A stretch of DNA of 64,000 nucleotides, taken from assembly GCF_021026315.1 (NCBI RefSeq), contig NZ_JAJNCX010000011.1:38918-102917 (forward strand), given 5' to 3'. How positions within the stretch are numbered: the first letter of the stretch is position 1; each line of letters begins with the position of its first letter. Positions 8,244 through 17,255 of this stretch are shown in pieces. Position numbers and translations under genes: made by a program. The notes under the pieces are model-generated. The model had not been told where the DNA came from and did no database searches. It saw only the letters and a program-made list of their open reading frames with translations. The DNA comes from Rhizobium sp. C4 (GTDB lineage Bacteria > Pseudomonadota > Alphaproteobacteria > Rhizobiales > Rhizobiaceae).

Positions 8244-9887
8244 ATGAAAGTCGAGATTTACGATGCATTGATGCGCCGTCAGGCGAGCCGCCGCGACATC
8301 TTGCGCGGGACGGCGAGCGCTGCCGCGCTCATGGGCGTATCAACCGCCCTTGGCGGTTTGCCGACGGCTGCATTTGCCGCCGATGACGTCCGGGCCCAGA
8401 TTCTGAAGATCCCCGGCGTCGGCAAGGGTTCGCCGACGGATGCCGACTGGCAGAAGGTGGGCGAGCTCTGCCTCGGCCCGACCATGGCCAATGTCAAGAA
8501 GGGCGAATTCGCCGGCGTCGAGCTGACCTTCATGGGGCTCAACAACCAGAACCTTCACAACTTCCTGTTCCGCGGCTTCCTGAAGCCTTGGGAAGCCTAT
8601 ACCGGCGCCAAGATCAACTGGATCGACCTGGCGCAGGCCGACTATAACGCCCGTCTGCAGCAGTCGATCGCGACCGGCACGGTGGACTTCGACATCCTGG
8701 AAATGGGCGCGCCGTTCGAAGGCGACACGGCAGGCCGCGGCCTGCTTGATGAAATGCCGGCCTGGGTGGACAAGCAGATCGAGTCCGACGATCTCGTGGC
8801 CTATCTCAAGCCGCCGGTCGGCACCTGGGGCGGCAAGAAGTATCGCGTCACCATCGACGGCGACTGCCACACCTTCGCCTACCGCAAGGACTATTTCGGC
8901 GAGGGTTCCGTGACCGGCATGGCAAAGCCGCCGAAGACCTGGCAGGAAGTCAATGCGGCCACCAAGGCCGTCATGGGCAAGAAGGATCCGCTCACCGGCC
9001 AGCCGGCCTATGGCTATCTCGACCCGCTGAAGGGCTGGGGCGGCTTCGGCTTCTACTTCCTGGAAAACCGCGCGACGGCCTATGTGAAATATCCGGGCGA
9101 TCCGGCATGGCTCTTCGATCCGGACAACATGAAGCCGCTCGTCAACAACCCGGGCTGGGTTCAGGCAATCCAGGACGTCATGGATCTGATCGCGGCCAAG
9201 GCCTATCCGGCCGACCAGATCAACGCCGATCCGGGCACGACGGCCTTCTCGCAGTTCCTCGCCGGCACCGGCTCGATGCTGACCTGGTGGGGCGACGTCG
9301 GCTCCAGCGCCCGCACCTCCGATACGTCGGTGGTCGGCGATGTCGTCGCCTTCGGCATCAACCCCGGCAGCAGCAAGGTCTACAACCGCAAGACCGGCAA
9401 GTGGGAAGAAAAGTACAACGAAGCACCGAACATGGCCTATCTCGGCTGGGGCGTCTATGTCACCAAGCGCGTCAGCAGCGACGAGAAGAAGCGCAAGGCC
9501 GCATGGTCGGCTGCCGCCCATCTCGGCGGCAAGGACATCTCGCTGTGGACCTCGGCCTATCCGTCCGGCTTCCAGCCCTATCGTCAGTCGAACTTCAACT
9601 ATGACGAATGGCAGAAGGCGGGCTATGACCGCGCCTATGTCGAGAACTATCTCGGCTCGAACGCGGACAGCTATAACCACAAGAACGCGGCCATCGAACC
9701 GCGCATCCCCGGCATCTTCCAGTACTACTCCGTCGCCGAAGACGAACTCGCGAAGGGCTATGCCGGCAAGTACAAGTCGGCGCAGGAAACGGCAGATGCC
9801 ATTGCCGCAGCCTGGGAGAAGATCACCGACCAGATCGGCCGCGACAGCCAGCTGAAACTGTATCGGGCAAGCCTCGGGCTTTCCTGA
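8244..9887 (+). CDS. Carbohydrate ABC transporter substrate-binding protein, Tat-exported
   Basis: Solute receptor of 547 residues, longer than the usual 400-430 of CUT1 binding proteins. The N-terminus carries a twin-arginine motif (ASRRDILRG at about residues 13-21) followed by a hydrophobic stretch and an AFAAD cleavage region, indicating export by the Tat system. The mature part shows the family-1 receptor pattern (KPWEAYTGAKINWIDLAQ; TAFSQFLAGTGSMLTWWGD). Start ATG 8244 is preceded by GGGAGGAG. First gene of an operon that continues into two permeases, a LacI regulator, a FucU-like protein and two sugar kinases. The ligand is presumably a pentose, pentitol or related sugar. Confidence 0.9.
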   Translation: MKVEIYDALMRRQASRRDILRGTASAAALMGVSTALGGLPTAAFAADDVRAQILKIPGVGKGSPTDADWQKVGELCLGPTMANVKKGEFAGVELTFMGLNNQNLHNFLFRGFLKPWEAYTGAKINWIDLAQADYNARLQQSIATGTVDFDILEMGAPFEGDTAGRGLLDEMPAWVDKQIESDDLVAYLKPPVGTWGGKKYRVTIDGDCHTFAYRKDYFGEGSVTGMAKPPKTWQEVNAATKAVMGKKDPLTGQPAYGYLDPLKGWGGFGFYFLENRATAYVKYPGDPAWLFDPDNMKPLVNNPGWVQAIQDVMDLIAAKAYPADQINADPGTTAFSQFLAGTGSMLTWWGDVGSSARTSDTSVVGDVVAFGINPGSSKVYNRKTGKWEEKYNEAPNMAYLGWGVYVTKRVSSDEKKRKAAWSAAAHLGGKDISLWTSAYPSGFQPYRQSNFNYDEWQKAGYDRAYVENYLGSNADSYNHKNAAIEPRIPGIFQYYSVAEDELAKGYAGKYKSAQETADAIAAAWEKITDQIGRDSQLKLYRASLGLS

Positions 9888-9899
9888 CACCTGAGTGCG

Positions 9900-9930
9900 C
9901 CGGCGGGGCTTTAGGCTCCGCCGGTCTTTC
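9900..9930 (+). terminator. Leaky terminator/attenuator hairpin behind the binding protein gene
   Basis: CCGGCGGGGC at 9900-9909 and GCTCCGCCGG at 9915-9924 form a 10-bp stem with one G-T pair and a TTTAG loop, followed by TCTTT. Such hairpins behind receptor genes usually stabilise or partially terminate the transcript, so the receptor is made in excess over the permeases. Confidence 0.6.
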
Positions 9931-9951
9931 CATGCCATGGCGGGGACTTCC

Positions 9952-11070
9952 ATGTCGACACTTCAAGGCGACCTGTTGCACACGGTCGAGACCGGCTCCA
10001 TTTCGGCAGGCCGGCGTTTCTGGGGCCATGCGGCCCTGTGGCTCAGCGCGGCCTGGCTTGTGGCCTCCTTCGTGCTGCAGGCCTCGCATGATCTCGGCTG
10101 GACCGAGATCGGTTTCCAGACCTGGCGGCCTGTTCTCTATGCCTATTTCATCTGGGCGGTGTTTCTTTGCGTCACGCGCGTGGTGATCTACGGCGAGTCG
10201 GGCAAGAAGGCGCTCTTCGTTCTGCCGGCGGCTTTGTTCGTCGTGTCCATGGTGGTGTTTCCGCTTCTCTTCGCGCTCTGGGTCGGATTTTCGGACTGGA
10301 ACCTTGCCTCGCCGACGGGCCGGCAGTTCAACGGGATCGACAATCTGCGCCACATGCTGACCGATCCGTTCTATCTCAATGCCCTCATCAACATGGTGTT
10401 CTACACGCTGGCGATCGTGGTCGAATATGCCATCGCCTTCGGTCTCGCCCTGCTCCTGAACCAGGAGATCGTCGCCCGCAAGTTCTGGCGCGTCACCTTC
10501 CTCCTGCCGCTGATGCTCTCGCCGGTGGCGGTGAGCTGGATGGTCGGCAAGTCGATGCTGGAAACGCGCTTCGGCCCGGTCGCGCGGCTTGCCCGCTGGC
10601 TCGGCTGGGAAAATCCGTCCTTCTTCGGTGATCCGCTGACTGCCAAGATCACGATCATGCTGATGGATGCCTGGACCTTCATTCCCTTCATGATGATCAT
10701 GCTGCTCGCCGGCCTGCAGTCGCTGTCGCGCGAAGTGCTGGAAGCGGCGGAAGTGGATGGCGCCACCAAATGGCAGCGTTTCTGGGAGGTCATCTTCCCG
10801 CTGATGCTGCCCGTTTCGGTGACGGCCGTCATGATCCGCATTATCTTCAAGCTGAAGCTCGCCGACATCATCATCACGGTGACGGCCGGTGGGCCGGGCG
10901 GGGCGACGGATTCCGTCACCAGCTTCATCTACCGCGAATATCGCGACCGCTCGAATGTCGGTTATGGCACGCTTCTGGCGCTCGTTTATCTGGTGATCAT
11001 CGTCGTTGGCATGACCGGGCTGATGAACCTTGCCGACCGCATCGTCAAGCGCATGACGGGGAGACTCTGA
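9952..11070 (+). CDS. Carbohydrate ABC transporter permease 1 (MalF-like)
   Basis: Inner-membrane permease of about 372 residues with eight or so hydrophobic segments, the first pair in a longer N-terminal region than usual. The cytoplasmic coupling loop is visible as REVLEAAEVDGATKWQRFWE, matching the EAA-x3-G-x9-I-x-LP consensus (LEAAEVDGA...FPLMLP). The start is uncertain: ATG 9952 has a GGGG stretch 7 nt upstream, while ATG 9937 and GTG 9895 are also in frame. It pairs with the next gene, whose start overlaps its stop (TGATG). Confidence 0.92.
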   Translation: MSTLQGDLLHTVETGSISAGRRFWGHAALWLSAAWLVASFVLQASHDLGWTEIGFQTWRPVLYAYFIWAVFLCVTRVVIYGESGKKALFVLPAALFVVSMVVFPLLFALWVGFSDWNLASPTGRQFNGIDNLRHMLTDPFYLNALINMVFYTLAIVVEYAIAFGLALLLNQEIVARKFWRVTFLLPLMLSPVAVSWMVGKSMLETRFGPVARLARWLGWENPSFFGDPLTAKITIMLMDAWTFIPFMMIMLLAGLQSLSREVLEAAEVDGATKWQRFWEVIFPLMLPVSVTAVMIRIIFKLKLADIIITVTAGGPGGATDSVTSFIYREYRDRSNVGYGTLLALVYLVIIVVGMTGLMNLADRIVKRMTGRL

Positions 11071-11981
11071 TGGCAGCCATCGATTTCGACAAATTCGCCC
11101 GCCGTCAGCGCGCCCGCTGGTGGGCCATGCGCTTCGTCGTGTACGGGCTTCTGATCACCTGGGCTGTGGTCAGCATCTTCCCGCTGTTCTGGACGGTGTC
11201 GACCTCGTTCAAGACGGCCCCGGATGTGATGAAGGGCAACATGATCCCCTGGCTCGAATTCGCGCCAAGCTGGCTCGGCTGGCGCTCGCTCGGCCTCTCG
11301 CCGGAAGCGCTGTTCCAGACCTCGACCGTGCGCGACGAGTTCATGCATCGCCTGTTCAACAGCGCCATCATTTCCGTGACTGCTTCGGCGCTCGCCGTCT
11401 TCTTAGGGTCGCTTGCGGCTTACGGGCTCAGCCGCTTCTCCTACAAGTTCGGCCATATGCGCAATTCCGACATTTCCTTCTTCTTCCTGTCACAGCTCAT
11501 CATGCCCCCGGTCGTGCTCGCCCTGCCGTTCCTAGTGCTCTACAAGCAGCTGGCGCTGCTTGACACCTATAGCGGCCTGATCGCGGTCTATACGCTGATG
11601 GTGCTGCCGATCGTCGTCTGGATCATGCGCGATCAGTTCGCGACGGTTCCGGTGGAACTGGAAGAGGCGGCGCTGGTCGATGGCCTCTCCATCTGGGGTG
11701 CGTTCAGCCGCATCATCGTGCCGCTGGTCCTGCCCGGCATGGTTGCCGCCTTCATTCTGGCGCTCATTCTCTGCTGGAACGAATATTTCTTCGCGGCGCT
11801 GCTGACCTCGACCAATACCAACACGTTGCCCGTGATGATCGCCAGCCAGACCGGCAGTCAGGGGATCAACTGGTGGTCGATGGCTGCTCTGTCCACAGCC
11901 GGCATCCTGCCTCTTGTATTCGTCGGCGTCCTGCTCGAAAAACACATCATCGCAGGCATGACCGCCGGCGCGGTGAAATAG
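11070..11981 (+). CDS. Carbohydrate ABC transporter permease 2 (MalG-like)
   Basis: Permease of 303 residues with six hydrophobic segments. The C-terminal coupling loop VELEEAALVDGLSIWGAFSRI.VPL matches the EAA motif of the MalG branch. The correct start is the ATG at 11070, overlapping the previous stop codon and preceded by GGGGAGA; the open frame runs 300 bp further upstream but only as a shadow of permease 1. With permease 1, the Tat-exported receptor and the divergent ATPase it completes a CUT1 importer. Confidence 0.94.
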   Translation: MAAIDFDKFARRQRARWWAMRFVVYGLLITWAVVSIFPLFWTVSTSFKTAPDVMKGNMIPWLEFAPSWLGWRSLGLSPEALFQTSTVRDEFMHRLFNSAIISVTASALAVFLGSLAAYGLSRFSYKFGHMRNSDISFFFLSQLIMPPVVLALPFLVLYKQLALLDTYSGLIAVYTLMVLPIVVWIMRDQFATVPVELEEAALVDGLSIWGAFSRIIVPLVLPGMVAAFILALILCWNEYFFAALLTSTNTNTLPVMIASQTGSQGINWWSMAALSTAGILPLVFVGVLLEKHIIAGMTAGAVK

Positions 11982-11996
11982 CGGCAGTGAGTGCAC

Positions 11997-13001
11997 ATGG
12001 ACAAGATACCCACAGTCAAGGATGTCGCCCTGCGGGCGGGCGTGTCTGTGGGGACGGTGTCGCGGGTGCTGGCCGGCGAGGTTGCCGTGAAGACGGCGCT
12101 GCGCGACAAGGTGAATGACGCGATCAATGCGCTCGGCTACCGGCCGAATGTGATGGCGCGGGCGCTGCGCACCTCGAAGACGGATGTGATCGGCCTGATC
12201 GTGCCGGACATCACCAACCCGTTCTTCGCGCAGATGGCGGCAAGCGCCGAGCGGGCCGCGCTCGAACATCGCCATTCGCTGATGCTGGCCAGCTCGCATA
12301 ACGACCACGAGGCCGAGCAGAACCATATCGCGGCCTTTCTCGACCGTTCGGTGCGCGGCATCATCGTGGTCGCGGCCAATGTCAGCCATGCGTCGCGGGT
12401 CAGAACCAAGGTGCCGATCGTCTCGCTCGACCGCCGCTTTGCCGATTTCCCGCTGATCTCGATCAACCATGCCGAGGCGGCAGCGCTTGTCGCCGACCAT
12501 CTCTACGAACTCGGCCACCGGCGCATCGCCTATATCGCCGGCTCCGCCGATACCGAGGCCGGCCGCGCCCGCCGCGAGGGCTTCGTCAATCGCATCCATG
12601 CGCTCGACGAAGCAATTGACGTCGAGATCTTCTCCGGCCGGTTCGACTACGAATCCGGCGAGGTCATTGCCCGCCGGCTGTTGTCGCAGCCGCGCGACAA
12701 GCGCCCCACGGCGATTGCAGCGGCCAGCGACCAGCAGGCCATCGGCGCTCTGCGCGCCGCGCGCGACCTGGGTCTCGACGTGCCGGGCGAATTGTCCATC
12801 GCCGGCTTCGACGACATCCACCTTGCCAATCTCGTCGTGCCGCGCCTGACGACCGTGCGCCAGCCGACCGACCAGCTGGCGCGCCGCGCGGTCGAACTGC
12901 TGCTGGAGAAGGTTGACGAACCGGAAGACGAGGCCATGAGCGCCTCGCTCGTCGTTCGCGGCTCGACCGGGCCGCCTGCCGCAGACCGGACCGCGCATTG
13001 A
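11997..13001 (+). CDS. LacI-family transcriptional regulator
   Basis: Regulator of 334 residues. The N-terminal helix-turn-helix and hinge read [20 protein letters not shown], followed by a periplasmic-binding-protein-like effector domain ([17 protein letters not shown] to [20 protein letters not shown]). Start ATG 11997 is favoured; a GTG two codons upstream is possible. It lies inside the sugar operon, so it is probably autoregulated through the two ATGAAACGTTTCAT palindromes upstream of the operon. The effector is likely the transported sugar or an early phosphorylated intermediate. Confidence 0.94.
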   Translation: MDKIPTVKDVALRAGVSVGTVSRVLAGEVAVKTALRDKVNDAINALGYRPNVMARALRTSKTDVIGLIVPDITNPFFAQMAASAERAALEHRHSLMLASSHNDHEAEQNHIAAFLDRSVRGIIVVAANVSHASRVRTKVPIVSLDRRFADFPLISINHAEAAALVADHLYELGHRRIAYIAGSADTEAGRARREGFVNRIHALDEAIDVEIFSGRFDYESGEVIARRLLSQPRDKRPTAIAAASDQQAIGALRAARDLGLDVPGELSIAGFDDIHLANLVVPRLTTVRQPTDQLARRAVELLLEKVDEPEDEAMSASLVVRGSTGPPAADRTAH

Positions 13002-13044
13002 AACATCAAAGGCCGCAAGAGCCGCCAACAGGAGGAAACAGACA

Positions 13045-13506
13045 ATGCTCAAAGGTATCAGGCCGGAACTCAACGGAGATATTCTCCAGGCGCTCTCCAA
13101 CATGGGCCATGGCGACTATCTCGTCGTTTCGGACACCAATTTCCCGTCCGATTCCGTCGCCCGCCATTCGCTCCTCGGCCGGCTCTTGACGATCGAAAAC
13201 GTCTCCGCCCCGAAGGCGATCGAGGCGATCCTCTCGGTGTTTCCGCTCGACACGCCGCTGCAGCCCTCCGTCGGGCGCATGGAAGTGATCGGCAAGCCGG
13301 ACGAGATCCCGGACGTACAGAAGGAAGTGCAGGCCGTTGTCGATCGCGCCGAGGGCAAGTCCGCGCCGATGTATCCGATCGAGCGCATGGCGTTCTACGA
13401 CATCGCCCGCAAGGCCTATTGCGTGATCTCGACCGGCGAGATGCGCTTCTATGGCTGCTTCATTCTGACGAAGGGCGTCATTCCGGCTGAGGATGTGGCC
13501 CGATGA
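13045..13506 (+). CDS. RbsD/FucU-family sugar mutarotase
   Basis: A 153-residue protein of the RbsD/FucU fold, which interconverts ring forms or anomers of free monosaccharides. The conserved [14 protein letters not shown] block carries the family's catalytic histidine, and the C-terminal [23 protein letters not shown] motif is closer to FucU than to RbsD. AGGAGG lies 12-17 nt upstream of the ATG. It overlaps the ribokinase gene by 4 bp (ATGA). Its presence argues that the imported substrate is a free aldose or ketose rather than a disaccharide. Confidence 0.92.
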   Translation: MLKGIRPELNGDILQALSNMGHGDYLVVSDTNFPSDSVARHSLLGRLLTIENVSAPKAIEAILSVFPLDTPLQPSVGRMEVIGKPDEIPDVQKEVQAVVDRAEGKSAPMYPIERMAFYDIARKAYCVISTGEMRFYGCFILTKGVIPAEDVAR

Positions 13507-14432
13507 GCGACCGCAAGGCAATTGTCATCCTCGGCATTTTCGCCGCCGACACGGCCTACAAGGCCAAGCGCATGCCGCAGATCGCCGAAACGTTGATCGG
13601 CTCCGGCTTCTCGCTCGGGCCGGGCGGCAAGGGTTCCAACCAGGCGATTGCCGCCGCGAAAGCCGGCGGGCAGGTCACCTTCATCTCCCGCGTCGGCAAG
13701 GACCCGTTCGGTGACATGGCGCTCTCCGCCTACAAGGACGCCGGCGTCAAAGCCAATGTCATGCGCATGGATGGCGTGTCGACGGGGGCTGCCTTTATTT
13801 TCGTCAACGAGGACAATGGCGACAACGCGATCATCGTCGCGCCGGGCGCGGCAGGCCTCATCGGCATCGAGGATGTCGACGCCAATCGCGCCGAGATCGA
13901 GGCGGCGGCGATCTTCATGACGCAGCTGGAACAGCCGCTGGAGGCCGCCAGACATGGCCTCGCCATCGCAAGACAAGCCGGCGTCACGACGATCTTCAAT
14001 CCGGCGCCCGCGCAGGTCATCCCGGATGACATCTATCCGCTTTGCGACTTCATCGTCCCGAACGAGGTCGAGGCCGCTGGCATTGTCGGCCATCCGGTCG
14101 ATACCGACGAACAGGCGGTGACGGCGGCGGAAACGCTGCTGCAGCGTGGCGCGAAGACGGTGATCATCACGCTGGGCGGCCGCGGCTCGCTCTACCACAC
14201 GGCAGGTCACAGCGAGTTCGTCCCCGCCGTTGCCGCCGGCAAGGTGATCGACACGACCGGCGCCGGCGATGCCTTCCTCGGCGGCTTCTCCGCAGCCCTC
14301 GCCGAAGGCCGTGCGCCCATCGACGCCGTCCGCTTTGCCGCCGTCACGGCCGGCATTGCGGTTACCCGTCCCGGCACCGCGCCGGCCATGCCGTCGCGGG
14401 CGGAAATCGATGCGCTTCTGGGGTCGGCATGA
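13503..14432 (+). CDS. PfkB-family carbohydrate kinase (ribokinase-like)
   Basis: Kinase of 309 residues. Signature 1 appears as GPGGKGSNQAIAAAKAGG near residues 39-54, and signature 2 as DTTGAGDAFLGGF with the catalytic aspartate and anion-hole glycines near residue 253. The N-terminal strand departs from classic ribokinases (GIFAADTAYKAKRMPQ instead of GSINMD), so substrate preference may differ from D-ribose. It is translationally coupled on both sides by ATGA overlaps. It probably phosphorylates a pentose or ketose delivered by the transporter. Confidence 0.92.
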   Translation: MSDRKAIVILGIFAADTAYKAKRMPQIAETLIGSGFSLGPGGKGSNQAIAAAKAGGQVTFISRVGKDPFGDMALSAYKDAGVKANVMRMDGVSTGAAFIFVNEDNGDNAIIVAPGAAGLIGIEDVDANRAEIEAAAIFMTQLEQPLEAARHGLAIARQAGVTTIFNPAPAQVIPDDIYPLCDFIVPNEVEAAGIVGHPVDTDEQAVTAAETLLQRGAKTVIITLGGRGSLYHTAGHSEFVPAVAAGKVIDTTGAGDAFLGGFSAALAEGRAPIDAVRFAAVTAGIAVTRPGTAPAMPSRAEIDALLGSA

Positions 14433-16066
14433 CGGAGCCGGCGGCGAGCATAACGGGCGCTGACGCCGGTCGCTTCGTGATCGGCGTCGATGTCGGCACG
14501 GGCAGCGTCCGCGCCGGTGTCTTCGATCTTGGCGGAAGGCTGTTCGGCGTCGCCAGGCGCGACATCGCGCTCTTTCGCGAGGCCGGAAACCTGGTCGAGC
14601 AATCGAGCCGCGACATCTGGTCGGCGGTCTGCGCGACAGTGCGCGAGGCCGTCAGCGCCAGCGGCCGCCCGGCCTCGTCCGCTGTCGGGATCGGCTTCGA
14701 CGCCACCTGCTCGCTCGTCGTGCTGGGAGAGGGCGGCGAACCGCTCGCCGTCGGGCCGTCGAACGACCCCGACCGCAACATCATCGTCTGGATGGATCAC
14801 CGCGCCGTCGGTCAGGCGGAGCGGATCAATGCGCGCGGCCATGCGGTTCTCGACTATGTCGGCGGCCGCATCTCGCCGGAAATGCAGACGCCGAAGCTGC
14901 TGTGGCTGAAGGAGAACCGGCCCCATGTCTTCAACGCCGCCTGGCAGTTCTTCGACCTGCCGGATTTCCTGACCTGGAAGGCGACGGGCGATCTCGCCCG
15001 CTCCACCTGCACCGTCACCTGCAAATGGACCTATCTGGCGCATGAGAAGCGCTGGGCGGCTGACTATTTCGAGGAGATCGGCCTTGGCGATCTGGCGCGC
15101 GAGGATTTCCGCCGCATCGGCCAGACCATCGTCGATCCCGGCACGGCGCTGGGCGCGGGCCTCACCGAGGCGACTGCCCGGGAGCTCGGGCTTCCGGCCG
15201 GCCTGCCGGTCAGCGCGGCACTCATCGACGCCCATGCCGGCGGCGTCGGTTCGGTGGGCGTGGGCGAGGGGGCCTTGAGCAATCTCGGCTATGTCTTCGG
15301 CACCTCCTCCTGCACCATGACCTCGACGCGCGCGCCGGTCTTCGTGCCGGGCGTCTGGGGTCCCTATTATTCGGCCATGGTGCCGGGCATGTGGCTGAGC
15401 GAAGGCGGGCAAAGTGCGGCGGGTGCGGCCATTGACCAGCTCCTGTCGTTCCACCCGCATGCCAGGCAGGCGCAGACACTTGCGGACGCGGCGGGCAAGT
15501 CGCTGCCGGTGTTTCTGGCGGATCTGGCGATCGAAAAGGCGGGCTCCGCCTCGGCGGCGGTCACGCTGGCGCGTGGGCTGCATGTCGTGCCGGAGTTCCT
15601 GGGCAATCGTGCGCCCTTTGCCGAGCCGCATGCGCGCGGGCTGATTGCCGGGCTGGGCATGGACCGCGATCTGGAGAGCCTGCTTTCGCTCTATATCGCC
15701 GGCCTCTGCGGCATCGGCTACGGCCTGCGCCAGATCATCGACGCCCAGCGGGCGGCGGGGATTTCAACCGGGAGCATCGCGATCAGCGGCGGGGCGGGGC
15801 AGCATGCCCTGACCCGGCAATTGCTCGCCGATGCCTGCGGCCTGACCGTCATTGCGCCGGCAGGTCCTGAACCGGTCCTGCTGGGCTCGGCGATGCTGGG
15901 CGCTGTTGCCGGTGGGGCGATGGAAAATCTGGAGCGCGCGATGCAGAGGATGAGCCGGGCCGAAAAGGCCTATGCGCCATCAGAGGCCACGCTTGATCTG
16001 CATGACAGGCGCTACGAGGCCTTCAGGCATCTGCAGGCGTCGGCGAGGGCTCTGCGCGAAATCTGA
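14429..16066 (+). CDS. FGGY-family carbohydrate kinase (D-ribulokinase/ribitol kinase-like)
   Basis: Kinase of 545 residues. The N-terminal phosphate-binding loop GVDVGTGSVRAGVFD and the WMDHRAVGQAERINA block are typical of the D-ribulokinase branch of FGGY enzymes; the C-terminal AISGGAGQHALTRQLLADACG segment forms the adenosine motif. The ATG at 14429 overlaps the ribokinase stop codon; a longer open frame upstream only shadows that gene. Two kinases from different folds plus a mutarotase suggest a pathway in which a pentulose is phosphorylated, for example from ribitol or D-ribulose. No polyol dehydrogenase lies in the operon, so the first oxidation step, if any, must be encoded elsewhere. 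Confidence 0.92.
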   Translation: MTEPAASITGADAGRFVIGVDVGTGSVRAGVFDLGGRLFGVARRDIALFREAGNLVEQSSRDIWSAVCATVREAVSASGRPASSAVGIGFDATCSLVVLGEGGEPLAVGPSNDPDRNIIVWMDHRAVGQAERINARGHAVLDYVGGRISPEMQTPKLLWLKENRPHVFNAAWQFFDLPDFLTWKATGDLARSTCTVTCKWTYLAHEKRWAADYFEEIGLGDLAREDFRRIGQTIVDPGTALGAGLTEATARELGLPAGLPVSAALIDAHAGGVGSVGVGEGALSNLGYVFGTSSCTMTSTRAPVFVPGVWGPYYSAMVPGMWLSEGGQSAAGAAIDQLLSFHPHARQAQTLADAAGKSLPVFLADLAIEKAGSASAAVTLARGLHVVPEFLGNRAPFAEPHARGLIAGLGMDRDLESLLSLYIAGLCGIGYGLRQIIDAQRAAGISTGSIAISGGAGQHALTRQLLADACGLTVIAPAGPEPVLLGSAMLGAVAGGAMENLERAMQRMSRAEKAYAPSEATLDLHDRRYEAFRHLQASARALREI

Positions 16067-16085
16067 CCGCCCGATGGGGGCGGTC
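16065..16085 (+). terminator. Hairpin at the end of the sugar operon
   Basis: GACCGCCC at 16065-16072 pairs with GGGCGGTC at 16078-16085 directly over the stop codon of the FGGY kinase gene. There is no clear U-tract, so termination here is plausible but not certain. Confidence 0.4.
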
Positions 16086-16113
16086 CGGACGGGGCGGCTC
16101 AGGCGGTTGCTCT

Positions 16114-16488
16114 TCAGCCGAGGCGAAGTGCCGGGGCCTTGCCGCCAAAATGGGTGACCGTGTTGGCCGCAAAGAGATTGCCGCTGATCTGGCGAACCAC
16201 CAGCTCGCGCCGCAGGCTGTCGACGACAGCCTCGCCCGAACCGGTCTGGACGACCAGCAGGTTCCGGATCCGCGCATCATAGGTCAGCAGGAAGGTGCGG
16301 CCGCGGTGGCAGCCGTCGGCGCTCTCGGCGCAGGCAATGTCCGACTGCCTGGCCTGGACCTGGACGGCGACCGGCTTAGGCGCAATCATGCGGGCGGCCG
16401 AAGCAAGGCCGAAGGCATTGGCTTCGGTGCCGGCCGAAAACGTGACGGCGGCGGCGGTCGAAAGGGCGATCAGAACAGACTTGAGCAT
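16114..16488 (-). CDS. Small secreted protein of unknown function
   Basis: A 124-residue protein with a clear Sec signal peptide: MLKSVLIALSTAAAVTFSAG followed by TEANAFG. The mature part has two cysteines seven residues apart (ACAESADGC) that could form a disulfide, and no domain I recognise. The start at 16488 is chosen because the signal peptide begins there and AGGCAGAG lies just upstream; an upstream in-frame ATG at 16521 would add a non-hydrophobic leader. It is convergent with the sugar operon and appears monocistronic. It resembles the many short periplasmic proteins of Rhizobiales with no assigned role. Confidence 0.72.
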   Translation of the reverse strand: MLKSVLIALSTAAAVTFSAGTEANAFGLASAARMIAPKPVAVQVQARQSDIACAESADGCHRGRTFLLTYDARIRNLLVVQTGSGEAVVDSLRRELVVRQISGNLFAANTVTHFGGKAPALRLG

Positions 16489-16879
16489 CTCTGCCTCGTT
16501 TCTGGATGCCTCGGAGAGCATCGCTTGGGTAACCAGGGTTTCTGTGTTGAGAAGACCCTAGCAAGGACAGTTTGAATGCGGCTTAAGCCGTTTGTTAAAA
16601 TTCGAACGATCGCGCAGTTTCTGTCTCAAAAGAGGCCAGCGTGCCGAGCGGCGAAGCGGCGCGGCAAGCGGCTCGCTTCATCACGACACACCACGAAATC
16701 CTCCCTGTGGCACATGCCGTACGATCTGCCGGTCGCTTTCTCTGCAGGCATGAAAGCGGTGTTGAAAGCCCAAGAGTTCAGTCAGTCTCCAGAAGATGGA
16801 GAAATGTTCCATAATACATCTTTCGAAACCTGGGCATGCGGTTGGGTGGGTTCAAGGATGAACTGCGACTTGCGAATGA

Positions 16880-17101
16880 TGGTACATCTGCTTCCAATTT
16901 GCGCTGAGAGGCCTGCGCAGACCCGATTGTCTGGTCGAGCAGGCGGTGGATGCCTGCCTGGACGGAACGATGCAGGAGGCGGAGGCCCTGCTGCTCAAGC
17001 GCTTCGGCACGATCACGGTGGCCGATATCGCTGATGACTTCGACCTGAGGCTGGCGAGCCATCTCGCCGGGTTGGACGTGGTCCGCAGCTGCACGCAATA
17101 G
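16880..17101 (+). pseudogene. Possible degenerate coding remnant in a long intergenic gap
   Basis: The gap 16489-17205 contains no convincing gene. One stretch reads as protein-like without a start codon: after a stop at 16877-16879 the frame continues through FALRGLRRPDCLVEQAVDAC and QEAEALLLKRFGTITVADIA to a TAG at 17099-17101. Composition and third-position GC look coding, but no ATG precedes the conserved-looking part. It may be the 3' end of a gene lost by deletion, or chance. The family is not recognised. Confidence 0.25.
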
Positions 17102-17205
17102 CGGGCGCCATTCTGTCCGCACGTCTTTCCGCCATCCCTGGATTTCCGGCGGACCTGCGACATTTCGCGCGGGTGCGGATGGGGGCTTCAAATCCGAATG
17201 TCCGG

Positions 17206-17242
17206 ATTGTATGCATCGTGTATGGATATCAATGCATACAAT
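17206..17242. promoter_or_regulatory. Inverted-repeat operator upstream of the MocR-type gene
   Basis: ATTGTATGCAT at 17206-17216 and ATGCATACAAT at 17232-17242 form a perfect 11-bp inverted repeat with a 15-bp spacer, ending 13 bp before the start codon. MocR/PdxR regulators are known to bind repeats at their own promoters, so autoregulation is the simplest reading. Confidence 0.65.
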
Positions 17243-17255
17243 ATCGGCTAGGGCC

